Shown one piece after another: positions 8,934 to 16,153 of a DNA stretch of 36,682 nucleotides. The notes under the pieces were generated by a model. It was given only the letters and a program-made list of their open reading frames with translations, did no database searches and was not told the DNA's origin. Source of the stretch: Peribacillus muralis (GTDB lineage Bacteria; Bacillota; Bacilli; Bacillales; DSM-1321). The stretch spans positions 1,066 to 37,747 of the forward strand of contig NZ_LMBV01000020.1 in assembly GCF_001439925.1 (NCBI RefSeq), in the 5' to 3' direction. Made by a program: the position numbers and the translations under genes. Each line of letters begins with the position of its first letter. Positions within the stretch are counted from its first letter, which is position 1.

Positions 8934-9122
8934 ATGTCAAAAAGAAAAAGAACATCTAACATTAAAAAGTGGATTAAGGAAGGCCGAGGGACTCGAATCG
9001 GTGCAGATTATCAACAGTGGCTAAGATTCAAGACGTATCTTCATCAGGTTTGTGGAAATTGCGAAATATATTGCTCTTTAATAAAGAGATATGGAAGAGT
9101 CTTAACTAAAATGTGTCCATGA
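8934..9122 (+). pseudogene. tnsA: Frameshifted remnant of Tn7-type TnsA transposase endonuclease
   Basis: The first 30 codons encode a TnsA N-terminus: a basic start (MSKRKR), then IKEGRGTRIGADYQQWL. This aligns with the Tn7 TnsA motif IKEGRGQG-x-G-x-DY-x-x-WL. After codon 30 (9021-9023) the match jumps to the -1 frame, where AAG ATT CAA GAC GTA TCT TCA TCA GGT (9023-9049) reads KIQDVSSSG. That corresponds to the conserved TVQEVPSSG/IQDVPSSG of TnsA. A one-base deletion therefore broke the gene, and the catalytic domain is missing. It lies 81 nt after glmS, where Tn7 elements insert next to attTn7. TnsA normally cuts the 5' ends of the transposon together with TnsB. No tnsB, tnsC, tnsD or intact transposon end was found here. 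Confidence 0.75.
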
Positions 9123-9145
9123 CACTATATTAACTCCAATGCTTA

Positions 9146-9241
9146 TTATTTCTTCATTACTTTAACAATCAGAACTATACCACTAATAAATAATGAAATA
9201 AATAGAACCAAAATAATTAGAGCTATTGTTAAATTTGTCAT
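9146..9241 (-). CDS. 31-residue hydrophobic micro-protein
   Basis: I read a short frame on the minus strand beginning MTNLTIALIILVLFISLF, with an almost continuous hydrophobic stretch (residues 4-27) and a basic tail VKVMKK. It has a good ribosome binding site (GGAG, 9-nt spacing to the ATG at 9241). The size, single membrane helix and lysine tail resemble small membrane peptides, including type I toxins of Bacillus, but I see no family signature. It lies in the AT-rich accessory patch between the tnsA remnant and the CPBP protease. A 21-bp copy of its own start region precedes it. It could be a functional peptide, a relic, or chance in AT-rich DNA. Confidence 0.4.
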   Translation of the reverse strand: MTNLTIALIILVLFISLFISGIVLIVKVMKK

Positions 9242-9282
9242 TGTGCTTTACTCCCAATTAGTTTGTCATTGTGCTTTACTCC
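9234..9282. repeat. Direct 21-bp repeat duplicating a ribosome binding site and start codon
   Basis: TTTGTCATTGTGCTTTACTCC occurs at 9234-9254 and again at 9262-9282, with a 28-nt period. Read on the minus strand, each copy is GGAGTAAAGCACA followed by ATG ACA AA. The copy at 9234 starts the 31-residue frame. The other copy gives only ATG ACA AAC TAA. Confidence 0.9.
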
Positions 9283-9356
9283 AAGTTGGGGAAGTTACAG
9301 TATAAACATCTCCAGATTTAGTAGTAACTTTATTAATTAAAATATTAAAGTTTCAC
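9266..9356 (-). pseudogene. Degenerate short reading frame upstream of the micro-protein
   Basis: On the minus strand a strong Shine-Dalgarno (GGGAGG, 9365-9370) precedes GTG at 9356, but the frame stops after three codons (GTG AAA CTT TAA). One base out of frame, translation runs on as NKVTTKSGDVYTVTSPTWSK plus two residues to a TGA at 9266-9268. That TGA overlaps the ATG of the first duplicated start (ATGA). This looks like a short gene broken by a 1-nt indel and once translationally coupled to the micro-protein. No family was recognised. Confidence 0.3.
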
Positions 9357-9370
9357 TTTCACACCTCCCT

Positions 9371-9718
9371 CTGTATAGTAATCAACATTATAATATCAGA
9401 TATTTTAATGAATAAAATTCTAATTATGGAATAGAATTCAACAAATATGGGACTATAACTATATAATTTCTATGATAAATACAAATTAATGATATGAATT
9501 ATCCGAAAAATAAAGATAGTCATGTATATTAATGTAAAAACAGGAGAGAGTTATCTTGAGGGAATCGATATAAGAATAAATATTAAGGCTTCGAAAATGA
9601 GACTAATAGAAACACTAGATATCCCTTACTTACCATCATAAGTGCAGTGAACAAATGGGTAGTTCTATAGATCACAGAACAAGGAGCGACTACTTTTGTA
9701 AGTAAATCTCAAAAATGA
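9371..9718. other. AT-rich stretch without a recognisable gene
   Basis: I see only one weak frame, at 9522-9641 (+). Its 39 codons begin MYINVKTGESYLEG and it has no convincing ribosome binding site. It may be a fragment of a larger lost gene. Nothing else was recognised. Confidence 0.4.
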
Positions 9719-9750
9719 AACAAGGAGTTCCTAATTTGGAACTCCTTGTT
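9719..9750. terminator. Perfect 13-bp hairpin, terminator-like
   Basis: AACAAGGAGTTCC pairs with GGAACTCCTTGTT across the loop TAATTT. TGTTTGG follows on the plus strand and TTTCATTTTT on the minus strand, so it is plausible in either direction. No intact gene reads into it. Confidence 0.5.
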
Positions 9751-9767
9751 TGTTTGGTTCTTGATAA

Positions 9768-9932
9768 AATGGAAATATAATTGTTTCTCATTTAGAACTC
9801 TCAGAGGGCGGTGATGCATATAGGTATAAATCGACTATAATAATCAGTTTTCTTTTAGTCTCTCTTGTAACTGTCATTTTTTACAATAAAGAAGTTAGAT
9901 GTTTTGGTTTTCAGAAGATAATGAAACCCTAG
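9768..9932 (+). pseudogene. Possible C-terminal remnant of a membrane protein
   Basis: An open frame of about 54 codons lacks any ATG, GTG or TTG start. It contains a clear transmembrane segment (STIIISFLLVSLVTVIFY) followed by a basic tail. It ends at TAG 9930-9932, before the CPBP gene. It is probably the end of a deleted gene of the island; the family is unknown. Confidence 0.3.
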
Positions 9933-9969
9933 TTCTAAAGGGGATTAGTCATTTTACAAAGGGGTAAAA

Positions 9970-10848
9970 ATGAATACTGATATTAAGCAAATTCATCGCT
10001 TTATATTATATATAACGATACTAATTATGATTATTTTTCCTTTTTCACAACTTATATTACAAGAACTTTCTTTGCAAATAAGCAAACCATCATTTTTCTT
10101 TATAAGTAAACTGATTATTATCTATATGCTTTTTGTTTACTTAAAAAAGAAAAAAATAACTCTAACCAGCATTAGGCTAAAAAAGGTACATATAAAATAT
10201 ATTCTTCTTGGGATTTTAATGGGCATCATCGCTCACATGCTCACTATGTTTTTTGATAGGACCCAATATTATCTACTAACGGGCGAATGGCTTACTGCTG
10301 AAAAGATTGTTGGTACACTTATGGAGAGTAATCAAAACATAAGTTTTTACAGCATTATCATGATTGGCTTTTCAGTGGCGATTAGTGAAGAAATGCTTTT
10401 TAGGGGTATGTTATTAAAACAATATCAGAGTATGAACATAAAGCCGGCCATACTTTTAAGTGCTCTTATTTTTTGCCTATATCATATGACGGTGGGGAAT
10501 TTGGTTTTCGCATTTGTCATGGGTATCTCTTTTGCAATCTTAACCATCTATACGGGAAGTATCGTTCCGGCTATCTTTTATCACTTTTTAGTGAATGAAA
10601 TAATGAGGATCATCTTGCATTTCCCGGAAAAGGTTACCGAAACTTATTTTAAAGTAATGGTGTCTCCAATTACCACGATAACTGGTTTAATACTATTTCT
10701 ATCTATATCAACTTACTTATTTGTAAAAATAAGAAAAAATATCCATTTTCAAAGTGAAAAAGTTAAATTCTTTGATAGATACATTATCTTGTTTATATTT
10801 ATGTATGTTATTCTCCTAATACTTTATATTATAAAGGCATTAAAATGA
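9970..10848 (+). CDS. CPBP-family intramembrane metalloprotease
   Basis: The 292-residue multi-pass membrane protein belongs to the CPBP/Abi (CaaX protease and bacteriocin-processing) family. The three catalytic motifs are present: E140-E141-x3-R145 (SEEMLFRG), H172 (CLYHM) and H205-x3-N209 (FYHFLVNE). I count about eight hydrophobic segments. It starts at ATG 9970 after AAAGGGG. Family members act in bacteriocin self-immunity, signal-peptide or pheromone processing, and anti-sigma cleavage; nothing here fixes the substrate. Codon use is very AT-rich compared with the flanking core genes, consistent with acquisition through the attTn7 site. The next gene overlaps by 4 nt, so the two probably work together. 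Confidence 0.85.
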   Translation: MNTDIKQIHRFILYITILIMIIFPFSQLILQELSLQISKPSFFFISKLIIIYMLFVYLKKKKITLTSIRLKKVHIKYILLGILMGIIAHMLTMFFDRTQYYLLTGEWLTAEKIVGTLMESNQNISFYSIIMIGFSVAISEEMLFRGMLLKQYQSMNIKPAILLSALIFCLYHMTVGNLVFAFVMGISFAILTIYTGSIVPAIFYHFLVNEIMRIILHFPEKVTETYFKVMVSPITTITGLILFLSISTYLFVKIRKNIHFQSEKVKFFDRYIILFIFMYVILLILYIIKALK

Positions 10849-11297
10849 ATGGGCGGGAAGCGACTACTGTTAGCGCTCAAGAAAATGCGGTTCGGGCAGG
10901 GAGCAAAATGCAGTATTATATAATTTTTGGACTTGTCATATTTAATGTTTTAGTATGCACTTTTAAAATAGAGTCAATCATTCCATTCATAATGGTTGCT
11001 GGACTAGTAGGGCTTTATAAAGGTACTAAAACTGGTTCTGATTTTAAAAAGATATTTAATTTACATAAAGTAGATTTCTCTTTAAAAGAATCAAGAACTA
11101 GAACTGAATTATTAGGTGCCTTTATGCTCTCAGTCAGTACTGATATACTTTCAATTAAATACTACTTTCATGATGAAAATTTCATTTATGTAGCAATCCA
11201 CGTTTTATGCTCATTATTATTCGGTTTACTTTTGTTTAGGCTTCTATTTCTAAATATGTTTAAAAAAGATGAATCTATGCTCAAGTGGAAAGGATAA
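10845..11297 (+). CDS. Unrecognised small membrane protein coupled to the CPBP protease
   Basis: The 150-residue product has four likely transmembrane segments: about residues 22-38, 42-58, 92-106 and 115-135. A charged cytoplasmic loop (KGTKTGSDFKKIFNLHKVDF) lies between the second and third. I do not recognise its family. The start at 10845 overlaps the protease stop (ATGA). An internal ATG at 10909, with GGGAG just upstream, would give a product beginning MQYYIIFGLVIFN and may be the true start, because the first 21 residues are polar. The overlap suggests a two-gene cargo module such as a protease with its partner or immunity protein; that is inference. Confidence 0.6.
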   Translation: MNGREATTVSAQENAVRAGSKMQYYIIFGLVIFNVLVCTFKIESIIPFIMVAGLVGLYKGTKTGSDFKKIFNLHKVDFSLKESRTRTELLGAFMLSVSTDILSIKYYFHDENFIYVAIHVLCSLLFGLLLFRLLFLNMFKKDESMLKWKG

Positions 11298-11327
11298 AGC
11301 CCAAAACATAACGCTTTTGGGCTTTAT
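11296..11327 (+). terminator. Terminator of the CPBP cargo operon
   Basis: AAAGCCCAAAA pairs with TTTTGGGCTTT (8-nt loop), followed by ATCC rather than a long T run. It overlaps the stop codon of the 150-residue gene. Confidence 0.6.
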
Positions 11328-11410
11328 CCATGGTGCATAAGTTTTTTGGTGAGCTTGGCTACATATAAATACCGCCCGCGGAGCTTATGAAGGATTTATT
11401 CTTGGATACT

Positions 11411-12121
11411 TTATACAATCTCCCTATCCGCCGTCTCATCTAGCTCCAAAGGTAAAAAGGCATATTCGCCGTCCCTGAGGATCTCACCTTTGCGAACAGC
11501 GATCGGTGTTTGGAAGAGCGGCCCATTGATAACTGTCGTATGGAATTCCCCGCCTTCTCCGCAAGGGTCGATATCCCGCGCTACAAGCTCCTGTACGTAT
11601 TCATGGGTTAGCGTTCGTCCTAAATCGTCCTCACGCATTCCAAGTGAAAGATTAACCGTTACAATCATCGTCTCAAATCCGTGATTTATGAACTCTTCGA
11701 CAGCTTCGCGGTGGTCCATTTCCCATAAAGGCATTCCAAGCTTCAATCCAGCATTTTTGGTAACCTTATCATTCCAACAGCCATGTTCAGGCATATCCAG
11801 GTCTCCAGTCACCAACACTTCTGCTCCTTGGCTCTTGGCATCCGCTAAAAGGCGCATAAATTCCTTTTCATAATCTGTCCAACTGGCAGCGGCCGTATAT
11901 ACCGGCAAGCCTATGGATTCAGCTTGGGCCTGTATGAGTTCCGGAGGCATTCCATGAGATCTGGACCGTTTCCCTTCTTCCTCAAGCATGACGATCAGTC
12001 CAACCGCTTCCCCAGCCTTCATGGCTTTATGAAGAGCTAGGACACTGTCCTTTCCTCCGCTAAAAGAAGCTATGAACTTATGCCCGTGGGCACCATTCTT
12101 CCAATTATTCAGTTCTGTCAT
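11411..12121 (-). CDS. Dph6-related ATP pyrophosphatase
   Basis: This 236-residue PP-loop enzyme has the ATP-binding SGGKDS motif at residues 21-26. It also has the conserved C-terminal GEGGEFHT and later family blocks LVTGDLD and LWEMDHREAVEEF. The family includes eukaryotic diphthine-ammonia ligase (Dph6) and archaeal MJ0570-type proteins. Bacteria lack diphthamide, so the bacterial substrate is unknown, with ATP-dependent amidation of some acid being likely. The Shine-Dalgarno GGGGGAAAG precedes ATG 12121. It stands alone on the minus strand and marks the return to core-like DNA after the AT-rich island. A sequence of roughly 90 nt without features separates it from the cargo terminator. 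Confidence 0.85.
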   Translation of the reverse strand: MTELNNWKNGAHGHKFIASFSGGKDSVLALHKAMKAGEAVGLIVMLEEEGKRSRSHGMPPELIQAQAESIGLPVYTAAASWTDYEKEFMRLLADAKSQGAEVLVTGDLDMPEHGCWNDKVTKNAGLKLGMPLWEMDHREAVEEFINHGFETMIVTVNLSLGMREDDLGRTLTHEYVQELVARDIDPCGEGGEFHTTVINGPLFQTPIAVRKGEILRDGEYAFLPLELDETADREIV

Positions 12122-12256
12122 ATATCTTTCCCCCTAAATGTAATAGCTTCATTTGTTTGATTTTATCACGATTGTATTAAAAAAAAGATATTATTTAAGC
12201 TCAAGGTACACTAAAGGGAAGCTCTGTTGCGATTGTATTCTACTTCTGGTTGATGT

Positions 12257-12799
12257 TCAGTTATGGATCGTTCGTCCAGGATAGTATTTCTTTTGTTCAT
12301 CCAGTCCATTTTCTTTTGCCGTCATCGTGATGGGGGTGATTTTGAATATAACGGTTTTGCTGCCTAGGGAGGAGCGGTATTTATCCACATGTGTTTTTGA
12401 TAGAGGAGAATCATAGTAGTTCGGTACATATTTATCCAGTATTGCCTGCATGGCATTAGTAGCTTCATCCAAATCATTGATGATTTCGACGATTCCTGTC
12501 GCGATAACGCTCATATAAGCAGTATCAGTTTTTGCCGGGATAGGATCGACCATCGTTCCGTAATTCTCACTTACTGTAAAGCAAGCGTGGGGGTTCGTAT
12601 TCATGATGTCTATTTTTCTTCCTGCTGCTGCACCATGAAAAAAGAAGCTTCCTTCATTCCAGACAAAGTTCAAAGGAATGACGTAAGGTTCTTCTCGATC
12701 AACCAATCCTAGAAAACCAGTCTGTGCTACTGATAAGAAATCGTTGATTTGTGCTTGATTCATACAGAATCTTTGCATGTATCTAGTGTTTTGTTTCAT
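12257..12799 (-). CDS. Pyridoxamine 5'-phosphate oxidase-like flavin protein
   Basis: The 180-residue protein has the split-barrel flavin fold of PPOX/NimA-type proteins. Early motifs are FLSVAQTGFLGLVD and EPYVIPLNFVW, then FFFHGAAAGRKIDIM, followed by the beta-strand SVIATGIVEII. This subgroup is annotated as pyridoxamine-phosphate-oxidase-related or nitroimidazole-resistance-like FMN proteins; the actual substrate is unknown. I place the start at ATG 12799 because AAAGGAG lies 9 nt upstream; the longer frame to 12856 begins in the divergent promoter region. It is divergently transcribed from a MocR regulator, which often controls such a neighbour. The gene contains one isolated perfect DnaA-box 9-mer (TTATCCACA, 12381). 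Confidence 0.8.
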   Translation of the reverse strand: MKQNTRYMQRFCMNQAQINDFLSVAQTGFLGLVDREEPYVIPLNFVWNEGSFFFHGAAAGRKIDIMNTNPHACFTVSENYGTMVDPIPAKTDTAYMSVIATGIVEIINDLDEATNAMQAILDKYVPNYYDSPLSKTHVDKYRSSLGSKTVIFKITPITMTAKENGLDEQKKYYPGRTIHN

Positions 12800-12905
12800 T
12801 GCCGACACTCCTTTATCACAAATAAGATATAATGAGTGTATTAAAATATTGTCCATCTAAAAAGTGACAGTTTCTTTAAAATGGATTGGGACAGATGGAG
12901 GTACT

Positions 12906-14318
12906 ATGTTAGAGGTAAATCCTTTACTGAATAAGCAGAATGGCGTTTCCATTTATGTTCAGCTGTATCAATACATAAAAAAAGGGATAGAAGAGGGCGA
13001 TATACCTGAGGGGTCTCGCTTGCCTTCGATCCGCTATTTATCAGCCCAATTAAAAATCAGTAAAAATACGGTGGATAATGCCTATCAGCAATTGATAGCA
13101 GAAGGATATATAGAAAGCAGGCCAAGAGTTGGGCTAACGGTTCTGCCTTTGGAGCAATCGTTTCTGTTACCCTTTTCCCGAGAGCTGCATATGAATCCCA
13201 AAGTATCGGTCGATCATGACACACCAGTTAAGTATGACTTCAAATATGGAGACATTGATATTGAAAATTTTCCGCTTCAGCTTTGGAAGCGGTGTTTGAA
13301 TAAAGCATTACTTGGGGAACCTGAACAGTTATTGCAGTACGGGCCAAGACAAGGGGATGTTGGTCTTCGTACTGAATTGGTTAATTATCTTTTTCAGGCA
13401 AGAGGGGTTCGTTGTTCCATGGAGCAAATCGTGATTTGTTCAGGAACGCAGCATGCACTCAGCCTTATTCTTCAATTGCTCCATTCCCAAGGAGAAACTG
13501 TCGCCATGGAGAATCCAGGTTATGGCGGATCCCGAACGGTCTTCAGCAATCATGGGTGGTCAATTGAACCGATAAGTCTTGAACATGATGGAATGGATAT
13601 CGAAAGGCTAAGGAAAAGTAAAGCCAAAGTCGCCTACATCACACCTTCCCACCAATTTCCATATGGGATGGTGCTTCCAATCCAGAAACGGTTATCATTA
13701 TTGGAGTGGGCCAAGCATAATGACAGCTTTATCATAGAAGATGATTATGACAGTGAATTCCGATATCAAGGTCAACCAATCCCATCTTTAAAAGCTTTGG
13801 ATACGAATGGGAGCGTCATCTATTTAGGTACATACTCCAAATCATTTTTACCTGCAGTACGAATGAGTTATATTGTTTTGCCCGAACGTTTATTGGGGGT
13901 ATACCATCACAGATGCAGTCATTATAGCCAATCCGTTTCGCCGATCATCCAAAAAGCATTGTATGTATTTATGAACGAGGGACACTTTACAAGCCATATT
14001 CGGAAAATGAGAAAAGTGTACCAGATGAAGCATCAATCTCTTATACAGGCATTAAACAAGTATATGGGGAACCACGTGGAAATCATCGGCCAAAAGGCGG
14101 GAGTCCATCTATTGGTGAAGGTTAAAAATATTCCTACAGCAGAATTGGTGGACAAGGCAAAAGCAGCTGGAGTGAGGGTATATGAGACGTCTTCTTTTTG
14201 GGTGGATGGAAAGGAGACGGAGCCATCATTGGTGATGATCGGTTTTGGCGGACTTTCTGAAGAGGATATCGAAAAAGGAATTGCTGTCCTTCGAAATGCT
14301 TGGTTTCCTGAATTATAA
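12906..14318 (+). CDS. MocR-type (GntR/aminotransferase) transcription regulator
   Basis: The 470-residue protein fuses an N-terminal GntR winged helix (about 10-75; SRLPSIRYLSAQLKISKNTV) to a class I aminotransferase-like domain. The probable PLP lysine lies in GTYSKSF, near residue 313. Other fold-type I markers are YGPRQGD (about 138), DDYDSEF and NPGYGG. MocR proteins such as PdxR and GabR sense PLP or PLP adducts and activate a divergent gene. The neighbouring PPOX-like gene is the obvious candidate target. The start at ATG 12906 has GGAGG 4 nt upstream; the in-frame GTG at 12864 has no comparable signal. The gene ends at a bidirectional terminator at 14398. Confidence 0.88.
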   Translation: MLEVNPLLNKQNGVSIYVQLYQYIKKGIEEGDIPEGSRLPSIRYLSAQLKISKNTVDNAYQQLIAEGYIESRPRVGLTVLPLEQSFLLPFSRELHMNPKVSVDHDTPVKYDFKYGDIDIENFPLQLWKRCLNKALLGEPEQLLQYGPRQGDVGLRTELVNYLFQARGVRCSMEQIVICSGTQHALSLILQLLHSQGETVAMENPGYGGSRTVFSNHGWSIEPISLEHDGMDIERLRKSKAKVAYITPSHQFPYGMVLPIQKRLSLLEWAKHNDSFIIEDDYDSEFRYQGQPIPSLKALDTNGSVIYLGTYSKSFLPAVRMSYIVLPERLLGVYHHRCSHYSQSVSPIIQKALYVFMNEGHFTSHIRKMRKVYQMKHQSLIQALNKYMGNHVEIIGQKAGVHLLVKVKNIPTAELVDKAKAAGVRVYETSSFWVDGKETEPSLVMIGFGGLSEEDIEKGIAVLRNAWFPEL

Positions 14319-14397
14319 AGCATTGAAATGATTTAAAATAATGTTCCTCAAAAAGCTATGGGCGGATATCATTCTAAAAGCAATGTTACAATTAGTT

Positions 14398-14427
14398 AAA
14401 CCAGCTGACAGGTCAGCTGGTTTTGTT
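14398..14427. terminator. Bidirectional terminator between the MocR gene and the histidine kinase
   Basis: A 12-bp perfect stem (AAACCAGCTGAC / GTCAGCTGGTTT) is flanked by TTGTTGT on the right and by A/T-rich DNA on the left. It separates two convergent genes. Confidence 0.8.
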
Positions 14428-14432
14428 GTCCT

Positions 14433-15455
14433 TCATGAAATAGGAAGCAGGATCGTGAAGGTCGTCCCTTTTTCGAGTTCGCTTTTGACGGTTATTGACC
14501 CATCATGCATATCAATGATTCTTTTTACGATTGATAGTCCTAGGCCGCTGCCGCTTTTTGTGCGTTCCCTTGCCAGGTCGGCTTTGTAGAATCTCTCGAA
14601 AATGTGAAATTGATCTTGCTCTGAAATGCCGATGCCGGTATCGGATATTGTGATCTTTGCTTGATCATCGACCTGTTGGAGGCTGATCGTGATTGTGCCA
14701 TGATGCTGGGTGAACTTGATGCTATTATGGATTAAGTTGGTCCATACTTGACTCATTAAATCTGCGTCTGCGAAAATCGAAACTTTTTCCAAGGATATAT
14801 CCATTTCTAGTTCTTTTTCGAGCCAATTCGGTTCGCAGGCCAAGATGATCGAGCGGATTTGCTGGTCAAGCCGGCAGTTCGCCCTTTCAAAGGGGTGATG
14901 CTCGGATTCTAGGGAGGTAAGCTTCAGAAGATTATCACTCAATTTGGATAATCTCCTGCTCTCCGTCTCAATGATATGGAGGTAATGATTGCTTTCGTCT
15001 TTTGTCAGTTTATTCGATTGAAGCGCTAGTGCGAATCCTACGATGGAAGTGAGCGGCGATTGGATTTCATGTGAGACGTTGGAGATGAATTCCTGCCGCA
15101 TTTCCTCCATTTGCTTCAGTTGCTTGGCCATATGGTTGAAATGGCTGATGATTTCCGTCATTTCGTTTTTCTTACCCGTGTTAAAGTCCAATTGGACATT
15201 ATAATCGCCATTGGCAATCTTCCTTAATGCATCAATGATATCCAAGTAGATGTTGCTGCGTTTGTTGTGGTTGAAAGTATGGATCAGGTAGCCTGTGAGC
15301 ATCATAATCGCGATGCTGGTCAAGATTGTCGCCAGATACTGGACATAACCGGATATCCTTACAGATAATAGCTGAATGATAAAATACCCAGCTGAAAAAC
15401 AAACGGAAGTGTATGTCAAAAAGACAACAATGCGTTTAAAAAAGGAGACATTCAT
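14433..15455 (-). CDS. Membrane sensor histidine kinase
   Basis: The 340-residue kinase has two transmembrane helices (about 9-30 and 38-58) with almost no extracytoplasmic domain. It then has a HAMP-like linker, the HisKA box with phosphorylated H129 (SNVSHEIQSP), and an HATPase domain with N box (NLIHNSIKF), DTGIGI and GSGLGLSIVKR. The tiny external loop makes it an intramembrane-sensing kinase like those that respond to cell-envelope antibiotics. Its ATG overlaps the stop of the response regulator gene by 4 nt (ATGA). The upstream ABC exporter suggests that the system detects an exported toxic compound. The specific ligand is unknown. Confidence 0.9.
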   Translation of the reverse strand: MNVSFFKRIVVFLTYTSVCFSAGYFIIQLLSVRISGYVQYLATILTSIAIMMLTGYLIHTFNHNKRSNIYLDIIDALRKIANGDYNVQLDFNTGKKNEMTEIISHFNHMAKQLKQMEEMRQEFISNVSHEIQSPLTSIVGFALALQSNKLTKDESNHYLHIIETESRRLSKLSDNLLKLTSLESEHHPFERANCRLDQQIRSIILACEPNWLEKELEMDISLEKVSIFADADLMSQVWTNLIHNSIKFTQHHGTITISLQQVDDQAKITISDTGIGISEQDQFHIFERFYKADLARERTKSGSGLGLSIVKRIIDMHDGSITVKSELEKGTTFTILLPIS

Positions 15456-16126
15456 TTCGTTAGCTCCAAACGATAACCCAATCCCCAGATTGTCCGGATC
15501 CGAAAGGGGAATTCCAATTCGGGAAACCGTTCCCGCACTCTTTTTATATGAACATCGACGGTTCGCTCATCACCTTCATAGTCATAACCCCATATGTCTT
15601 CAATCAGTTCTTCCCTTGAAAAAGTTTTTCCAGGATAGCTTGCCAATTTAAACAGCACCTCGAATTCCTTTAGTGGAATCGTATATTCCTCTCCTTTGAA
15701 TGACAGTTGATGTGTCTTGCGGTTCATCTGTAAATCGCCGATATTCAATGTTTGGGAGGTGGTGATTTTATAGCGTTTTAATAAGGCCTTTGTTCTTAGA
15801 ACCAATTCGATTGGTTCAAATGGTTTTACAAGGTAGTCATCCGCCCCTAGTTCAAATCCCTTTACCTTCTGCGCCGTTTCACCCTTGGCCGTCAGCATTA
15901 ATATCGGGATATCACTGAATTCCCGCAATTCCTTGCATAATTGCCATCCGTCCATATTAGGCATCATGATATCAATGATGGCTAAATTGATTTTTACCTT
16001 CTCCATTACACTCAAAGCTTCAAGTCCGTCCGGGGCGACATATAGATCAAATCCTTCTTTTCTTAATAAGAGCTGGATCAGTTCACGAATATGGGCATCA
16101 TCATCGACGATCAATATCTTTGTCAT
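15452..16126 (-). CDS. OmpR-family response regulator
   Basis: The 224-residue regulator has a receiver domain with the acidic pocket DDD (8-10), phospho-acceptor D52 (AIIDIMMP), T in MLTAKG and K in VKPFEP. A C-terminal winged helix of the OmpR/PhoB class follows (EELIEDIWGYDYEGDERTVD, then HIKRVRERF and IWGLGYRL). AAAGGA lies upstream of ATG 16126. It is the middle gene of the ABC exporter - regulator - kinase operon, 27 nt after the exporter and 4 nt overlapping the kinase. Autoregulation of the operon is likely but no operator was identified. Confidence 0.93.
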   Translation of the reverse strand: MTKILIVDDDAHIRELIQLLLRKEGFDLYVAPDGLEALSVMEKVKINLAIIDIMMPNMDGWQLCKELREFSDIPILMLTAKGETAQKVKGFELGADDYLVKPFEPIELVLRTKALLKRYKITTSQTLNIGDLQMNRKTHQLSFKGEEYTIPLKEFEVLFKLASYPGKTFSREELIEDIWGYDYEGDERTVDVHIKRVRERFPELEFPFRIRTIWGLGYRLELTK

Positions 16127-16153
16127 CCTTCTTCTGTCCTTTCGGTGAATGAA

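Noticed and set aside
9345..9356. CTT TAA junction as a programmed +1 frameshift like prfB
   Set aside because: prfB uses CTT TGA with a Shine-Dalgarno three bases before the slip site. Here the stop is TAA and the Shine-Dalgarno is too far away, so a simple indel is more likely.
8852..11359. Shared heptamer AGCTTGG next to the glmS stop and at 11353 as a target-site duplication of the lost transposon
   Set aside because: Tn7-type elements duplicate 5 bp about 25 nt after the glmS stop; this 7-mer is at the stop itself and could be chance. No TGT...ACA terminal repeats could be matched.
12381..12389. Single perfect DnaA box inside the PPOX-like gene
   Set aside because: An isolated 9-mer inside coding sequence is expected by chance in a window of this size.
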